Of a stretch of DNA of 64,000 nucleotides, positions 40,076 through 50,956 are shown in pieces (within the stretch, counting starts at the first letter, position 1; each line of letters begins with the position of its first letter). The position numbers were made by a program, and so were the translations under genes. The stretch comes from Streptococcus sp. HMSC078D09 (GTDB lineage Bacteria > Bacillota > Bacilli > Lactobacillales > Streptococcaceae), in NCBI RefSeq assembly GCF_001813675.1, contig NZ_KV813650.1, positions 253,114-317,113 on the forward strand. The letters run 5' to 3'. Under the pieces are notes generated by a model. The model searched no databases. It saw only the letters and a program-made list of their open reading frames with translations, and was not told where the DNA came from.

Positions 40076-42157
40076 TTATTTCACTTTTTCTTCTTCGTAG
40101 TCGCCATTGCTACATACGACTTGTTTGCCGCCACCACGAACTTTTTTCTCAACTAAGTAGTGGCTACATTTTGGACAATCCCGACCGATCGGCTTATCCC
40201 AAGAGGTAAATTCACACTCTGGATAGCGATTGCATCCATAGAAGATACGATTGCGCTTGGTTTTCCGTTCGATGATTTGTCCCTGATGACAGTCAGGACA
40301 CTCCACGCCGATTTCTTTGACAATGGCCTGGGTATGACGACAATCTGGGAAATTACTACAAGCATAGAACTTACCAAAACGTCCTAATTTAATCACCATC
40401 GGGCTTCCACAAACTTCACAATCAAAACCAGCTGGTTCGTCTTTAATTTGGATTTTTTCCATCTCTTCTTCAGCCTTTGCGACTTCCTTAGAGAATGGTT
40501 TGTAGAAGGCATCGATGACTTTTTGCCACTCTTCTTTTCCGAGTTCGACATCATCGAGTTTCCCTTCCATTTCTGCTGTGAAGGTTACATTGACAATATC
40601 TGGGAAGAATTCAACGATCAGTTTATTAACGATTTCCCCTAACTCTGTTGGTTCAAAGCGTTTGGCTACCAGCTTCACATAATAGCGTTTTTGAATGGTC
40701 TCAATCGTCGGAGCATAGGTTGAAGGACGACCAACCCCATTTTCTTCTAAGGTCTTAATCAAGGTCGCTTCAGAATATCGAGCAGGTGGTTGGGTAAAGT
40801 GTTGCTCAGGCTTGCTATTGACTTGCTTAACGATATCGCCTTCTACCATATCCGGCAACATCTTGTTCTTATCTGAGTCGTTATAAATCGCCAAATAACC
40901 ATCAAACTTCACTTGGCTTCCGTTTGCCGTATACTGAACCCCATTTTGACCTAAACGGACATTCATGGTATCAAAGACAGCTGCAGTCATTTGACTAGCT
41001 ACAAAGCGGTTCCAAATCAAGGTGTAGAGCTTGAGTTGGTCTTTGTCCAAGTATTTAGCAATGCTTTCAGGTGTATTGAAGACGCTGGATGGACGAATCG
41101 CTTCGTGGGCATCTTGGGCACCAGAAGCATTCTTCACGCGGCTTCCATGCTTGGAATATTTCTCACCAAAGCGATCTACGATAAAGTTAGCTGCCTCATT
41201 TTGCGCAACTGGACTGATCCGTGTAGAATCGGTACGCATATAGGTAATCAAACCTTGAACACCAGAGCCAATATTGATTCCTTCATACAATTGCTGAGCG
41301 ACCATCATGGTCTTACGTGTACGGAAGTTGATCTTATTGGCAGCATCCATCTGCATGGAAGAGGTGGTGTATGGAAGTGGCGCATTCCGTCGACGTTCTT
41401 TCTTTTCCACCTTTTCAACGGTAAAATCTTTGCCATCTAAGCGTTCAAGAACAGCTTTCACCTCTTCATTGGTGTTGAGCTTCATCTTCTTGCCATCAAT
41501 CCCATAGAAGCTGGCTTGGAATTGCTTGGTCCCTTTTTTAAAGACGCCATCAATGGTCCAATATTCTTCCGGTTTGAAATCATTAATTTCGTTTTCGCGA
41601 TCAATGATTAATTTGAGAGCAACAGATTGCACGCGCCCTGCAGAAAGTCCTTTTTTAACCTTTTTCCAAAGAATAGGCGAAATTGAATACCCTACAATCC
41701 GGTCCAAGACCCGACGTGCTTGTTGGGCATCGACCAAGTCCATATCGATTTGGCGCGGTTCTTTAAAGGCGTTTTTAACTGCATCCTTGGTGATTTCGTT
41801 AAAGACCACACGGTTTTTTTCTTTGGCATCCAAGTTCAAAATATGCGCTAAATGCCAAGAAATAGCTTCTCCTTCTCGGTCCGGGTCACTTGCGAGAAAG
41901 ACTTGTTTGGCTTTTTTAGCTTCTTTTTTCAAATCATTGATCAAGGGACCTTTTCCGCGAATATTGATATACTCCGGTTCATAGTTATTGTCGAAGTCGA
42001 TCGACATCGTAGATTTTTTCAGGTCCCGAATATGGCCAACACTGGCCATGACTTTGTAGTTACGACCAAGGTATTTCTCGATTGTTTTGGCCTTAGCAGG
42101 AGACTCCACAATCACCAAATTTTTCTTGGTTGTACTGCTTTTCTTTTTTGTTACCAC
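40076..42157 (-). CDS. topA: DNA topoisomerase I
   Basis: 693 residues. TOPRIM domain with [18 protein letters not shown] and the [12 protein letters not shown] metal motif; catalytic Tyr in [11 protein letters not shown] (about 315). Three C-terminal four-cysteine zinc ribbons start [18 protein letters not shown] and CPKCSHYLV; the last is degenerate (CSNGDY). It relaxes negative supercoils. The gene stands alone, with dprA upstream on the same strand, a common order in streptococci. Confidence 0.97.
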   Translation of the reverse strand: MVTKKKSSTTKKNLVIVESPAKAKTIEKYLGRNYKVMASVGHIRDLKKSTMSIDFDNNYEPEYINIRGKGPLINDLKKEAKKAKQVFLASDPDREGEAISWHLAHILNLDAKEKNRVVFNEITKDAVKNAFKEPRQIDMDLVDAQQARRVLDRIVGYSISPILWKKVKKGLSAGRVQSVALKLIIDRENEINDFKPEEYWTIDGVFKKGTKQFQASFYGIDGKKMKLNTNEEVKAVLERLDGKDFTVEKVEKKERRRNAPLPYTTSSMQMDAANKINFRTRKTMMVAQQLYEGINIGSGVQGLITYMRTDSTRISPVAQNEAANFIVDRFGEKYSKHGSRVKNASGAQDAHEAIRPSSVFNTPESIAKYLDKDQLKLYTLIWNRFVASQMTAAVFDTMNVRLGQNGVQYTANGSQVKFDGYLAIYNDSDKNKMLPDMVEGDIVKQVNSKPEQHFTQPPARYSEATLIKTLEENGVGRPSTYAPTIETIQKRYYVKLVAKRFEPTELGEIVNKLIVEFFPDIVNVTFTAEMEGKLDDVELGKEEWQKVIDAFYKPFSKEVAKAEEEMEKIQIKDEPAGFDCEVCGSPMVIKLGRFGKFYACSNFPDCRHTQAIVKEIGVECPDCHQGQIIERKTKRNRIFYGCNRYPECEFTSWDKPIGRDCPKCSHYLVEKKVRGGGKQVVCSNGDYEEEKVK

Positions 42158-42243
42158 GTTTTATCCCTCTGTATTGTATAAATCTCATTGAGTTTAATAC
42201 ATTTTAAGAAAGATGTCAACTAGGAACTTCTCCTATAGGAAAA

Positions 42244-43092
42244 TCACAATTCGTATTTCAATTCATCAAGAATGTCCTGGCCTGATGTGATAAGCTTTGC
42301 TCCTTCTTGAATTAGGTGATGGCAGCCTGCAGATTTTCCATCTAAAATATTTCCTGGAATAGCGAAAACGTCTCGGCCTTCTTCCATAGCACGCTCACAA
42401 GTAATCAAACTGCCTGAACGGAGTCGCGCCTCTGCCACAATCACTGCCTGACAGAGACCAGCAATGATGCGATTTCTCTCAGGAAAATGAAACTTAAGTG
42501 GTGCCTGCCCTGGACCATACTCGCTCAAGATCAGATGGTGTTCCCCCATATGGGACTGTAATCTCTGATTGCTTTTAGGATAAAAGACATCCAGTCCCGT
42601 TCCTATCACTCCGATAGTCTTGCCACCATTGCGAATGCTGGCATAATGTGCTGTCGCATCAATCCCCTTAGCAAGTCCACTAACAATGACCAATTCATTC
42701 CCAAGTTCCTTAATTATCTTCTCGACAGAACGAACCCCTTCTCGCGTGGTCTCCCGAGCTCCAACAACTGCAATTTTTGGTCTGGTTAACAGTTGCAAGT
42801 CTCCTTGGTAAAAAAGGAGTACAGGAGGATTGTAGATCTGTAACAATTCCTCAGGGTATTCAGGATTAAAAATGGATAGAGATGGGAACCGTTCAAACTC
42901 CTTGTGTAAATGGTCTTCATCCAGTTGCCGGTATTTGTCTACAAAATGAAGGATACTGCGACAGCGAGCGATCCTCGCTATCTCTTCTAAGCTTGGTAAG
43001 ACTTGCTCTTTCCTACAGTAGTCCAAGACTCTCAAGACTTGCTCATTTGATAAACCGGCTTCTTTTAATTTAAAGATTTCAAATTTCTCCAT
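42244..43092 (-). CDS. dprA: DNA processing protein DprA
   Basis: 282 residues. DprA loads RecA on single strands taken up during transformation. The Rossmann-like core shows KIAVVGARETTREG, VSGLAKGIDATAHYASI, GVIGTGLDVFYPKSN and LSEYGPG. ATG 43092 is chosen after AAGGTG; a GTG six bases upstream is possible. In transformable streptococci it is a late competence gene driven by ComX through a combox (TACGAATA-like). I do not see a perfect one in the 60 bp upstream. Confidence 0.95.
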   Translation of the reverse strand: MEKFEIFKLKEAGLSNEQVLRVLDYCRKEQVLPSLEEIARIARCRSILHFVDKYRQLDEDHLHKEFERFPSLSIFNPEYPEELLQIYNPPVLLFYQGDLQLLTRPKIAVVGARETTREGVRSVEKIIKELGNELVIVSGLAKGIDATAHYASIRNGGKTIGVIGTGLDVFYPKSNQRLQSHMGEHHLILSEYGPGQAPLKFHFPERNRIIAGLCQAVIVAEARLRSGSLITCERAMEEGRDVFAIPGNILDGKSAGCHHLIQEGAKLITSGQDILDELKYEL

Positions 43093-43137
43093 GGTCACCT
43101 TCTACTTCCTCTCACTTATTTATTCGAAAAAGAAAAG

Positions 43138-43167
43138 AAAAAAGCTCTATTTCTAGAACTTTTTTTG
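43138..43167 (-). terminator. Terminator overlapping the end of the ROK gene
   Basis: On the - strand AAAAAGTTCT pairs with AGAGCTTTTT-like bases, followed by T. The left arm contains the stop codon of the ROK gene. Confidence 0.65.
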
Positions 43168-44082
43168 ATGTGTCGAAGAATAAAAGTAAGATGCGGTACC
43201 AATCAAGTTGCTTTCATTATGGAAGCGAGCCGCTTGGATGGGCAAGACCTCAAATTGTTTATGCCCTTTTTGAGAGAGTAGCTCATGGTATTGTCGACTG
43301 ATCTCATCGATCAATAGTGGTTGACTACTAATGCCCCCTCCAATCGTCACCTTTTCAATCAGGAGCAAAGATTGAAGATTAAAAATCAGAATAGCAATAT
43401 CGTGACAATACTCCTGAAACAAGGATGTTAGTTCCTCACGGCCTCCTTGATCAAGTGCCTTGAAAACAGCTATGCCGTCTGGCTTTTCTAGCTTCAAGAT
43501 GTGACTAGCTTTCTCAACAAATCGAACAGCAGAACCGGTGTTTTCCAAAAGATTGGAAATGCCTTGCAAAAAGAGTTCGCGATGAAAGCGGCGATTTTCT
43601 GGTGTTCTTTCTGCCTTATCAATAGACCGAATGTATTCTGTCAGTTGCCATCCTCTCAATAGGTCACCATTCGAAAGAAGAGCAAGACCAACTCCAGTCC
43701 CTAAGACCAAGGTCGCACCGCAAGGACAATCTTTTAGATTACCAAGCCTTGCTTCCGCTAGACCAGCAGCTTCTCCATCATTAAGAACGGTGACGGGTAC
43801 TTGAAATGTTTGTTCTAGTCTACTGGCTAGAGGAATGCCTCGCAAATATGGAATGAGACCACCTCGAAAGACAAAGCCAAGGCTCTTTTGGATCTCACCA
43901 GGGCATGAAATGGCGATTCCCTCGATTTCTTCCCGTACAGGAGCAACGATTCCTTCTAATCCTTGCCAAAAGTCCTCAATCGTAGATGGTGTTGGGATTT
44001 TGTCTGTACGGATCAATTGATAGTCTGCATCCATCAGACCGTACTTTATAAAGGTCCCTCCGATATCGATGGTAAATAGCAT
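43153..44082 (-). CDS. ROK-family sugar kinase
   Basis: 309 residues. The phosphate motif MLFTIDIGGTFIKYGL starts the protein, GGTLVLGTG-type second motif appears as CGATLVLGTGVGLALL, and the adenosine motif is VTIGGGISSQPLL. The ROK zinc motif (CxCGxxGC) is not evident, which fits ROK members such as beta-glucoside or N-acetylmannosamine kinases of streptococci. There is no N-terminal HTH, so it is an enzyme, not a repressor. It is adjacent to rnhB (3 bp). Confidence 0.85.
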   Translation of the reverse strand: MLFTIDIGGTFIKYGLMDADYQLIRTDKIPTPSTIEDFWQGLEGIVAPVREEIEGIAISCPGEIQKSLGFVFRGGLIPYLRGIPLASRLEQTFQVPVTVLNDGEAAGLAEARLGNLKDCPCGATLVLGTGVGLALLSNGDLLRGWQLTEYIRSIDKAERTPENRRFHRELFLQGISNLLENTGSAVRFVEKASHILKLEKPDGIAVFKALDQGGREELTSLFQEYCHDIAILIFNLQSLLLIEKVTIGGGISSQPLLIDEISRQYHELLSQKGHKQFEVLPIQAARFHNESNLIGTASYFYSSTHQKKF

Positions 44083-44085
44083 AAC

Positions 44086-44853
44086 CTAATCCTCACACAT
44101 TGATTTGACGGGTTCAAATGAACGCCGATGGATAGGAGTCACTCCCAGTTGGACGAGGCCAGCCAGATGCTTAGCCGTCCCATAGCCAGCGTTCTTCGCA
44201 AAATCATAACCCGGATATTCTTTATCAAACTCTTCCATCATCTGATCCCGAGTCACCTTGGCTACGATGGATGCTGCAGCAATGGATAAGGAGTTGGCAT
44301 CCCCTTTGATGATACTAGTTTGGGGAATAGGAAGATCTAACTTCATGGCATCAATCAAAAGATGCTGGGGTTGAGGCTCTAGCTGACCAATGGCTTCCAA
44401 CATGGCTAGCTTCGTAGCTTCATAGATATTAACCTGGTCAATCACGTGATTGTCCTTAATGCCGATTCCAATCGCAATGGCGTTTTGGAGCACAGCCTCA
44501 TAGATTTCCTTGTGTTTGGATTTTGGAATCTTTTTACTATCGTTGAGTCCTGGAATCTTACAAGCTTTCGGCAGAATGACGGCTGCTGCGACGACAGGGC
44601 CAGCCAGAGGACCTCTCCCTACTTCATCCACACCTGCAATAAGGTGAATCCCTTGAGTATAAAGTTCTTTTTCATAGGCTAGCATTTTTTCCAAACGCAA
44701 ATCTTCGTCCACTTGTTTTTGGAGTTCGCGTTTTCGTTTGCTGATAGCCGCTTGAACGCCTGCTCGACCATCAAGGATCAATTCTTCAAATAAGGGATGA
44801 TCTAGATCGTCAATCGTTGCCAAACGCTCTTTGATTTCTTTAATCGTTGGCAT
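44086..44853 (-). CDS. rnhB: Ribonuclease HII
   Basis: 255 residues. RNase HII removes single ribonucleotides and RNA primers from DNA. The catalytic Asp-Glu pair is in [19 protein letters not shown] (about 75), further acidic residues in [11 protein letters not shown] and LLIDAMKLD, and [12 protein letters not shown] follows. An N-terminal extension of about 65 residues is normal for Firmicute enzymes. It overlaps rbgA by 14 bp, an order shared by most streptococci. Confidence 0.96.
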   Translation of the reverse strand: MPTIKEIKERLATIDDLDHPLFEELILDGRAGVQAAISKRKRELQKQVDEDLRLEKMLAYEKELYTQGIHLIAGVDEVGRGPLAGPVVAAAVILPKACKIPGLNDSKKIPKSKHKEIYEAVLQNAIAIGIGIKDNHVIDQVNIYEATKLAMLEAIGQLEPQPQHLLIDAMKLDLPIPQTSIIKGDANSLSIAAASIVAKVTRDQMMEEFDKEYPGYDFAKNAGYGTAKHLAGLVQLGVTPIHRRSFEPVKSMCED

Positions 44854-45691
44854 CTATTTCACCTACACGATCAAGGGTATACCGTCCCAATTTCCCATCG
44901 CGAACATCTTTGACAAAGAGTTGGTAAAAACGGTCGTAATCTTCACGAAATCCTAATTTCTGGGTCATTTCCATAATGATTTCAGGAGCTTCTTGTTCCA
45001 GATCCATTTGTTTAAAACGTTCCTGCAAAACAGCTGGATAATGCTCTTTAAAATAGTTAAGGCCAAAGATGGTCACTTCATCCATTGGAAGCAACTGATC
45101 CTTTATCGCTCCTGTTAAGGCGAGCTTTAAAGCCACTTCTTCATCTTCAAACTTTGGCCAGAGAATCCCTGGGGTATCCAAGATTTCAAGGTCTTTATTG
45201 GTTTTCAACCATTGTTGCCCCTTGGTCACCCCTGGTTTATTTCCAACAACAGCAATCTTTTTCCCCGCTAAGCGGTTCATAAGAGTTGATTTCCCGGCAT
45301 TAGGAATCCCGATAATCATGGTCCGAAGGGTTTCAATCTGAATCCCTCGTTCCTTCTGACGAGCAATTTTATCGGCCATCAAAGACTTAGCAGCATCTGT
45401 GACCTTCTTAACCGTAGATTGCTCTTTGGAGTTGATCGCCAAGGTTTTAATGCCTTGAGACTCAAAATAGTCCTGCCATTCTTTTGTTGCCACAGGATCT
45501 GCCAAGTCTACCTTGTTCAAAATCATTAATTTAGGCTTATCACCAACAATTTTGGTTAACATAGGATTTTGGCTTGATAGTGGCAAACGAGCATCTACCA
45601 GAACCGTCACAAAATCCACAAATTTTAAATTTTCTTGTACTTGTCTTCTAGCTTTGGACATGTGTCCAGGAAACCATTGTATAGTTGCCAT
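44840..45691 (-). CDS. rbgA: Ribosome biogenesis GTPase RbgA (YlqF)
   Basis: 283 residues, a circularly permuted GTPase: G4 LNKVDLAD (about 60) comes first, then G1 [12 protein letters not shown] (about 127) and G3 DTPGILWP (about 170). It is needed for late 50S assembly. The N-terminus [14 protein letters not shown] is diagnostic. Start 45691 is the usual family start; MENMAT nine bases upstream is an alternative. It is transcribed with rnhB. Confidence 0.96.
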   Translation of the reverse strand: MATIQWFPGHMSKARRQVQENLKFVDFVTVLVDARLPLSSQNPMLTKIVGDKPKLMILNKVDLADPVATKEWQDYFESQGIKTLAINSKEQSTVKKVTDAAKSLMADKIARQKERGIQIETLRTMIIGIPNAGKSTLMNRLAGKKIAVVGNKPGVTKGQQWLKTNKDLEILDTPGILWPKFEDEEVALKLALTGAIKDQLLPMDEVTIFGLNYFKEHYPAVLQERFKQMDLEQEAPEIIMEMTQKLGFREDYDRFYQLFVKDVRDGKLGRYTLDRVGEIDAND

Positions 45692-45768
45692 GTTCTCCAT
45701 TCCTTTCCAGTTCAATCTCTTCTATTATACCATGTTTTCTTGAATTCTCAGCCTTAAACGAGAATACA

Positions 45769-45801
45769 AAAAATGAAGCTAGCTAGGTAACTTCATTTTT
45801 A
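45769..45801 (-). terminator. Terminator of the ATP-cone gene
   Basis: AAAATGAAG and CTTCATTTT form the stem; T-rich flanks lie on both sides. Confidence 0.8.
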
Positions 45802-45805
45802 TATT

Positions 45806-46144
45806 CTAGCGAATTTGCTCAAAATGCAAATGCACGGCGATATGATCACCATAGCCGCTCCGTTCCAAATCGCGTTGCAAGCGATAAGAAATGTAGTGTT
45901 CTGCAATGGTAATATAACCAGCACCAAGTAAACGGTGCTCAACCATTGATTGGATCATGCTGATGGTTGCGCGTTCTACTTGTGCTTCATCCAAATCCAT
46001 AGCAACTTTCTTGGTCACTTGAGCTAGGTTTTGTCGCAAATCATCTGTCAAAACATAGACCACTTGCGCAGCTTTCAAAATAGCTTGGTAAATTTTATCT
46101 GGGTTGAATTCAACCACTTCTCCACTACGTTTAATGACTTCCAT
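45806..46144 (-). CDS. Free-standing ATP-cone domain protein
   Basis: 112 residues consisting of one ATP-cone: VIKRSGEVVEFNPDKIYQAILKAAQ, then QVERATISMIQSMVEHRLL and YITIAEHYISYRLQRD. ATP-cones sense ATP/dATP in class I and III ribonucleotide reductases and in NrdR. Here no zinc ribbon (NrdR) or reductase follows. It could regulate a reductase or transcription in trans. It is alone between rbgA and the DUF gene, with its own terminator. Confidence 0.85.
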   Translation of the reverse strand: MEVIKRSGEVVEFNPDKIYQAILKAAQVVYVLTDDLRQNLAQVTKKVAMDLDEAQVERATISMIQSMVEHRLLGAGYITIAEHYISYRLQRDLERSGYGDHIAVHLHFEQIR

Positions 46145-46287
46145 CGGAGTCTCCTTTATGTTTAAATTTTCATGAATACTCCATTTCCCTTAGAAAGAAA
46201 TGAAGACCTACTACTTTATTATATAATTTTTTTGCCAAGAATCAAAGCTCTTTTCAGGACTTAGTGTAGTTGATTGGATGAAAAAAT

Positions 46288-46917
46288 CTAACGATCACTT
46301 TTTTCCATGACCACATCTTCTTTTTTATAGCTGTAGGCTAATCTCCAAAGATGGTCAGAGACATGGTCCAAACGGAAGGTCTTCAAAATCTTCTTCAGAG
46401 GTAACTTCTCCATCTCTATTTTTCTAAGGAGTTCCACTAATAGTTCACCACCAGCATTGACAGCAATCAGTTGATCTTCGTCACTATCATATTGGAGAAG
46501 GACTGTTTTAGTCGGTTTATAGAGAACATTATAGAGATTATAGGCTCTATCAATTTCAAAATGTTTATCCTTATCGGCTTCTCTTGAGTAGCGGTGTATT
46601 GTAAGAGGACCGATTTGAAAAGCCCCTACTAAACTAAAAATGAATCCTAAAGCTGCTATCGTTTCCCAAAGAAGATTGAGTAGCTTGGAATCGAAATCAA
46701 ATATGAAATGAACTAGGAACAAAATAATTCCTGTTCCAAATCCAATTAAAAGTAAGAGAGCGCCGATGCATCCAGCTTTTTCACCTGTTTTAATGGTCGG
46801 TTTATCATGGACTATCACACCATTTAACTTTTCAAGGCTATGACGTTCTTTAAATTTTTCTAGTTCTGATTTCTCCGAATCCGTTTTTTCTAACTCTGTT
46901 TTCTCTATCTCTGACAT
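46288..46917 (-). CDS. Small membrane protein with charged N-terminal repeats
   Basis: 209 residues. The N-terminus (1-35) consists of a repetitive acidic/basic stretch (EKTELEKTDSEKSELEK) likely to be coiled. Two membrane helices lie at about 48-70 and 82-105. The cytoplasmic C-terminus has a beta-rich core (IDRAYNLYNVLYKPTKTVLL) and a helical end. I do not recognise the family. It is single, with GAGGAATG before the start, between dapA and the ATP-cone gene. Confidence 0.7.
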   Translation of the reverse strand: MSEIEKTELEKTDSEKSELEKFKERHSLEKLNGVIVHDKPTIKTGEKAGCIGALLLLIGFGTGIILFLVHFIFDFDSKLLNLLWETIAALGFIFSLVGAFQIGPLTIHRYSREADKDKHFEIDRAYNLYNVLYKPTKTVLLQYDSDEDQLIAVNAGGELLVELLRKIEMEKLPLKKILKTFRLDHVSDHLWRLAYSYKKEDVVMEKSDR

Positions 46918-46938
46918 ACATTCCTCATGACAATTTTA

Positions 46939-47874
46939 TTAATAATCCGGACGAAGAACTCCCGTAATGATCTCTTTGGTTGCATGGTAATCCCCATCTA
47001 CTACGACCTTGATGATGCGCTTCGCTTCTTCTGCCGGTGCTGGCACCAATGGTAAACGAGTTGGCCCTGCTTCAAAGCCCATATAGTTTAAGACAGCTTT
47101 GACAGGAGCTGGACTCGGATATGAGAAGAGAGCATTGACTTTAGGGATAAATTGACGTTGGATAGCCGCAGCCTTTTTAATATCGTTGTGTTCAATGGCT
47201 TGGAACATATCATGCATTTCATCTCCATTTGTATGAGAAGCCACTGAGATCACTCCATCAGCCCCAAGGTTCATCGCATGGAAAGCATCTCCATCTTCCC
47301 CTGTATAGACCAGAAATTCTTCTGGCTTGTGTTCAATCAAATAGGCCATATTAGCAAGGGTTGTGCACTCTTTTACCCCAATGATATTTGGGTGTTCTGC
47401 CAAACGAAGCATGGTTTCAGGCGTCATTTCCACAACCACGCGTCCAGGAATATTGTAGATAATAATCGGAAGATTAGATGCATCCGCAATCGCTTTAAAG
47501 TGTTGATACATTCCTTCTTGCGATGGTTTGTTGTAGTAAGGGACGATAGCCAATCCTGCTGCAAAGCCACCAAAAGCATCCACTTCTTTAACGAACTCAA
47601 TCGAGTCGCGGGTTTCATTGGTTCCCACACCAGCGATCAAAGGAACTCGACCATTGACAATCTTTTGAACAGCCGCAAAGAGTTGTAATTCCTCATCGTG
47701 GGTCAGAGTTGGACTTTCTGCAGTCGTTCCAGCTAAGAGAATCCCATCTGTATGATGAGCCAAGAGGTGCTCGATCAAGTCAGGAAGAGCGTCAAAATTA
47801 ATGCTCCCATCTTCATGGAAGGGGGTGATAAATGCAGTGATGATTTTACAATCTTTTAAATCATTATAAGACAT
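46939..47874 (-). CDS. dapA: 4-hydroxy-tetrahydrodipicolinate synthase
   Basis: 311 residues, a (beta/alpha)8 barrel. It condenses pyruvate with aspartate semialdehyde in the lysine/diaminopimelate route. [13 protein letters not shown] binds pyruvate, [16 protein letters not shown] carries the conserved Tyr, and NIIGVKECT the Schiff-base Lys (about 168). In streptococci it feeds the peptidoglycan stem lysine. The enzyme that makes its substrate, asd, is directly upstream on the same strand, separated by a 310-bp repeat-bearing gap. Confidence 0.95.
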   Translation of the reverse strand: MSYNDLKDCKIITAFITPFHEDGSINFDALPDLIEHLLAHHTDGILLAGTTAESPTLTHDEELQLFAAVQKIVNGRVPLIAGVGTNETRDSIEFVKEVDAFGGFAAGLAIVPYYNKPSQEGMYQHFKAIADASNLPIIIYNIPGRVVVEMTPETMLRLAEHPNIIGVKECTTLANMAYLIEHKPEEFLVYTGEDGDAFHAMNLGADGVISVASHTNGDEMHDMFQAIEHNDIKKAAAIQRQFIPKVNALFSYPSPAPVKAVLNYMGFEAGPTRLPLVPAPAEEAKRIIKVVVDGDYHATKEIITGVLRPDY

Positions 47875-48184
47875 AGAAAAACCTTTCTCTATATAAGAAA
47901 GAGGCTGGGGCTTGCTTGCCTTTGCCTCATGATCTGTTCATAAAACAAGTTGATTCGTTAGAAAGCTGAGGAAGAAATCAAACTCTTCGAGTTGCTGATT
48001 TCTGTTTCGTGACGCAATTGTTGATTGCTCAAAGCATTGCTTTGAGGTGGCAGATAAAACTTACGAAGTAAGTCCTTCCTTAAGTTTTAACATGCTATCA
48101 AATAACTAAAGATAACCTAATCAACTGTGCGGGGGCGAAACTACGAAATCAAACTCTTCGAGTTACTGATTTCTGTTTCGCTCC
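47875..48184. repeat. asd-dapA intergenic region with two palindromic repeats
   Basis: GAAATCA-AACTC-TTC-GAGTT-n2-TGATTTC occurs at 47974-48002 and 48145-48173 in the same orientation, each followed by TGTTTCG. Between them are CAAAGCATTGCTTTG and ACTTACGAAGTAAGT palindromes. No lysine riboswitch features are seen before dapA. The arrangement looks like a small interspersed repeat of the species. Confidence 0.65.
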
Positions 48185-49261
48185 CTATTTCAATTCAAAC
48201 TTCAATTCAGCTGTTGGACGTACGAGTCCACGTTCGTGAAGAGTTTCTGCGATTTGGACTGAGTTCCAGGCAGCTCCTTTAAGGAGGTTATCTGAAACCA
48301 CCCACATGTGGATTCCTTTTTCAGCATCCAAGTCTTTACGAATCCGTCCAACGAAGGTATCGCGTGAACCGACCGCATTAACCGCTTGCGGATAAACTTG
48401 GTGAGCGACATCGTCTTCAAGGACGGCACCTGGGAATTCTGCAATAGCAGCTTTCACTTCGTCAATTGGTGCCACTTCTTTTGTTTCAATGTAGACTGAC
48501 TCTGAGTGAGCTGACAAGACTGGAATCCGCACACAAGTTGCTGAAACGGCAATGCTATCATCTTCCATGATTTTCTTGGTTTCGTTTGTCATCTTCATTT
48601 CTTCGTAAGTATAGTCGTTTTCTGTGAAGACGTCGATTTGTGGAAGAGCGTTGAAAGCAATTGGGTAATGTTTTTTATCACCACCACATGGCAAGATTTC
48701 CGCTTTGACATCGCGTGGGTTGACCCCATCATTCAAGACTTCCTTCAACTCACGTTGGGTTTCAAGAATAGCTCCCATACCAGCACCTGATACAGCTTGG
48801 TAAGTAGACACGATGATACGGTCCAAGCCCCATTTTTGACGAACGGGTTCAAGAGCCACCATCATTTGAATGGTTGAACAGTTTGGACAAGAGATGATTC
48901 CGTTGTGAGCATCAAGCGCATGTGCATTCACTTCAGGAACAACCAATGGGACATCCGGATTTTGACGGAAATAAGAAGTGTTATCAACCACTACTGCGCC
49001 TGCCTTAACAGCATAAGGTGCGTATTTTGCAGAAGTTGATCCACCAGCTGAGAAAAGAGCAATATCAACGCCTTCAAAAGCATCTTCAGTCGTTTCTTCG
49101 ATGGTCACGTCTTTCCCTTTGAATTGCAAGACTTTTCCTGCAGAACGTGCTGACGCAAGGTAGCGAATTTTATCGATTGGAAGAGTAGATTCTTCCAACA
49201 TTTTGATCATTTGAGCACCAACGGCACCTGTAGCACCGACAACAGCAACTGTGTATCCCAT
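48185..49261 (-). CDS. asd: Aspartate-semialdehyde dehydrogenase
   Basis: 358 residues. NADP motif [14 protein letters not shown] at the N-terminus, active-site Cys in [12 protein letters not shown] (about 130), and the catalytic His in [12 protein letters not shown]. It reduces aspartyl phosphate to the semialdehyde shared by the lysine, threonine and methionine routes. Start 49261 is chosen over an upstream form since AGAGGATTTACT precedes it and the NADP motif starts at residue 3. dapA follows. Confidence 0.96.
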   Translation of the reverse strand: MGYTVAVVGATGAVGAQMIKMLEESTLPIDKIRYLASARSAGKVLQFKGKDVTIEETTEDAFEGVDIALFSAGGSTSAKYAPYAVKAGAVVVDNTSYFRQNPDVPLVVPEVNAHALDAHNGIISCPNCSTIQMMVALEPVRQKWGLDRIIVSTYQAVSGAGMGAILETQRELKEVLNDGVNPRDVKAEILPCGGDKKHYPIAFNALPQIDVFTENDYTYEEMKMTNETKKIMEDDSIAVSATCVRIPVLSAHSESVYIETKEVAPIDEVKAAIAEFPGAVLEDDVAHQVYPQAVNAVGSRDTFVGRIRKDLDAEKGIHMWVVSDNLLKGAAWNSVQIAETLHERGLVRPTAELKFELK

Positions 49262-49355
49262 AGTAAATCCTCTTTCAAAATTTTCTAAAAATTGAGTATT
49301 TGTACTATTATACAATTTTTTAACATAAATGAAAAGTACCAACAGTAGGAAAAAA

Positions 49356-49384
49356 TCCTGATTCTAAGACCAGGATTCTTGATG
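49356..49384 (-). terminator. Terminator of the DUF3137-lemA operon
   Basis: AATCCTGGTC and GATTCTAAGACC-type complementary bases form AATCCTGGTCTTAGAATCAGGATT on -, followed by T6. The same sequence ends the RNA at 51056. Confidence 0.8.
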
Positions 49385-49406
49385 GTTATTTATCATAAAT
49401 AGCTCT

Positions 49407-49958
49407 TTAGTTCAGGTCATAGTTCAAGTCGCTTAAATCTTTCTTACCTTGTGTTTCTTCAGCAAGGAATGGAACTTGATGGATCCCCTTTACACCTGCT
49501 ACGATAGACGCTGGAAAGGAAACAATTTCTTGATTGATGTGGCTGACATTACTGTTGACAATTCGCTTCGCTGCAGCAAGATCTTCATTTTCGTCAGCAA
49601 TTTCCTTTTGCAAGGCCAAGAATTGGTTAGAAGACAAGAGCTCTGGATAGTTTTCACCGACTGCACGAATTTGTGCCAAGACATCATTTTGATTGGTAAT
49701 AACTTGGTTGGATTCTTGAATAGTCGCTCCTTGGCGTAAAGCAACTAAATCAGTGAAAATCTGTTGCTCATGTTTGGCATAAGCTTTGGCTACTTTTAAC
49801 ATTTCCGAAATGGTATCATAGCGTTTTACGAGAACGATATCGACCGTTCTCTTTGATTCTTCAATGGTCACTAGATAGCGATTGAGACGATTTCCTACAC
49901 TAATAAACCAAATAGCCAATAGGGCAACAAATATGATTAAGCCGATAATGAGATTCAT
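49407..49958 (-). CDS. lemA: LemA family protein
   Basis: 183 residues. One N-terminal membrane helix (3-20) anchors a cytoplasmic-type four-helix LemA domain: NRLNRYLVTIEESKRTVDIVLVKRYDTISEML, then NSNVSHINQEIVSFPASIVA. LemA proteins have no proven enzymatic role; they often sit with DUF3137 or HtpX genes involved in envelope quality control. Its ATG overlaps the stop of the DUF3137 gene by 4 bp. Confidence 0.92.
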   Translation of the reverse strand: MNLIIGLIIFVALLAIWFISVGNRLNRYLVTIEESKRTVDIVLVKRYDTISEMLKVAKAYAKHEQQIFTDLVALRQGATIQESNQVITNQNDVLAQIRAVGENYPELLSSNQFLALQKEIADENEDLAAAKRIVNSNVSHINQEIVSFPASIVAGVKGIHQVPFLAEETQGKKDLSDLNYDLN

Positions 49959-50956
49959 GATGCTTCTCCTTCAAAAATTGCTGTTATTTCTTTAATTAAA
50001 GCTAGCTCTCTGCATAATTTATGATATTCAGATACCAAGGATAGTTGATCAATATCTTCTGGTTTTTGGGGCGTCGGAAAGATATAGCGATCGGTATACA
50101 AAGAAATAAATAGTTTCTTGTCTTTCAAAAATACACACATGGCATTTTGAGAAATTTGTCGATCAAACCATTCCAACATCTTAGGGGTGAGAAATTTACG
50201 AGCAGACAGTTCATCCGTGCAGTAGATATTGTAATTCTCGTTATTGCGAATATCCTCTGTTTCAATCTGAACTTCATTTCCTCTGGCTCCAGGATAAACC
50301 CCATTTACCTCTCTCTTAAAAAGAAAGGATTTCTTGGTTGGCACAACCCGAAGATGACCGGAGAAATTGATCGGTAGACATAAAGAGAACACTTGTCCAA
50401 GGAAATCTGTAACTTCCACATGTTCCGTCCTCATATGTCCATTAGATGTCCGGTAACGAGTCTCCGTATGATGGGCATAGAGATTTGACACCGTCAGCTC
50501 TTTGTCATCATGAAACGATAGCTCTTTAAAACATAGAAAATCAGTCGACCGAGGACATAAATGCGAGAGAGCTTCAGAAGGGATGGAACCGTCCTCTTTG
50601 ATCGAAGCCTTAGGAAAAACTTCCTTTAATACAGGCGACAGGATATCATCAAGATAGATCTCATCGTTCGAACGAATTCGATCCCCAAACAAGGCTTTTC
50701 GTTTTTTATATTGCGGCCAATAATACAAACCAACAACTAAAAGGATCAAAGGAATAGCTGCAAAACGCAATAAAATGAGAGACAGTATGGCGCAAATTAT
50801 ACCAAAGGATCGCAAAACATTCCACTGAAGATTGTTCTTCATCTGTTCTCGAATCAATCCGATAGCATCCTGAAATGGTTTAGAGTTTTCAAGCTCTTCA
50901 ATTTTATGCGAATAATCTGTAGATGCTGAATCATTAGAATGATAGAAATCTCCCAA
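49955..50956 (-). CDS. DUF3137 membrane protein, LemA partner
   Basis: 333 residues starting at TTG 50956 (GGAGTGGAG upstream). Two membrane helices at about 48-80; the long C-terminal domain carries the DUF3137 hallmarks, a FCFKELSF strand, GQVFSLCLPINFSGHLRVVP and a final IFISLYTDRYIFPTP-like segment. It is regularly paired with lemA. The pair is preceded by the strongly promoted small RNA, whose terminator lies about 100 bp upstream. Confidence 0.85.
   Translation of the reverse strand: MGDFYHSNDSASTDYSHKIEELENSKPFQDAIGLIREQMKNNLQWNVLRSFGIICAILSLILLRFAAIPLILLVVGLYYWPQYKKRKALFGDRIRSNDEIYLDDILSPVLKEVFPKASIKEDGSIPSEALSHLCPRSTDFLCFKELSFHDDKELTVSNLYAHHTETRYRTSNGHMRTEHVEVTDFLGQVFSLCLPINFSGHLRVVPTKKSFLFKREVNGVYPGARGNEVQIETEDIRNNENYNIYCTDELSARKFLTPKMLEWFDRQISQNAMCVFLKDKKLFISLYTDRYIFPTPQKPEDIDQLSLVSEYHKLCRELALIKEITAIFEGEAS

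Noticed and set aside
47875-48184. Lysine riboswitch before dapA
   Set aside because: The region is made of repeated palindromes; the conserved lysine-aptamer core (AGAGGUGC and related bases) is not visible.
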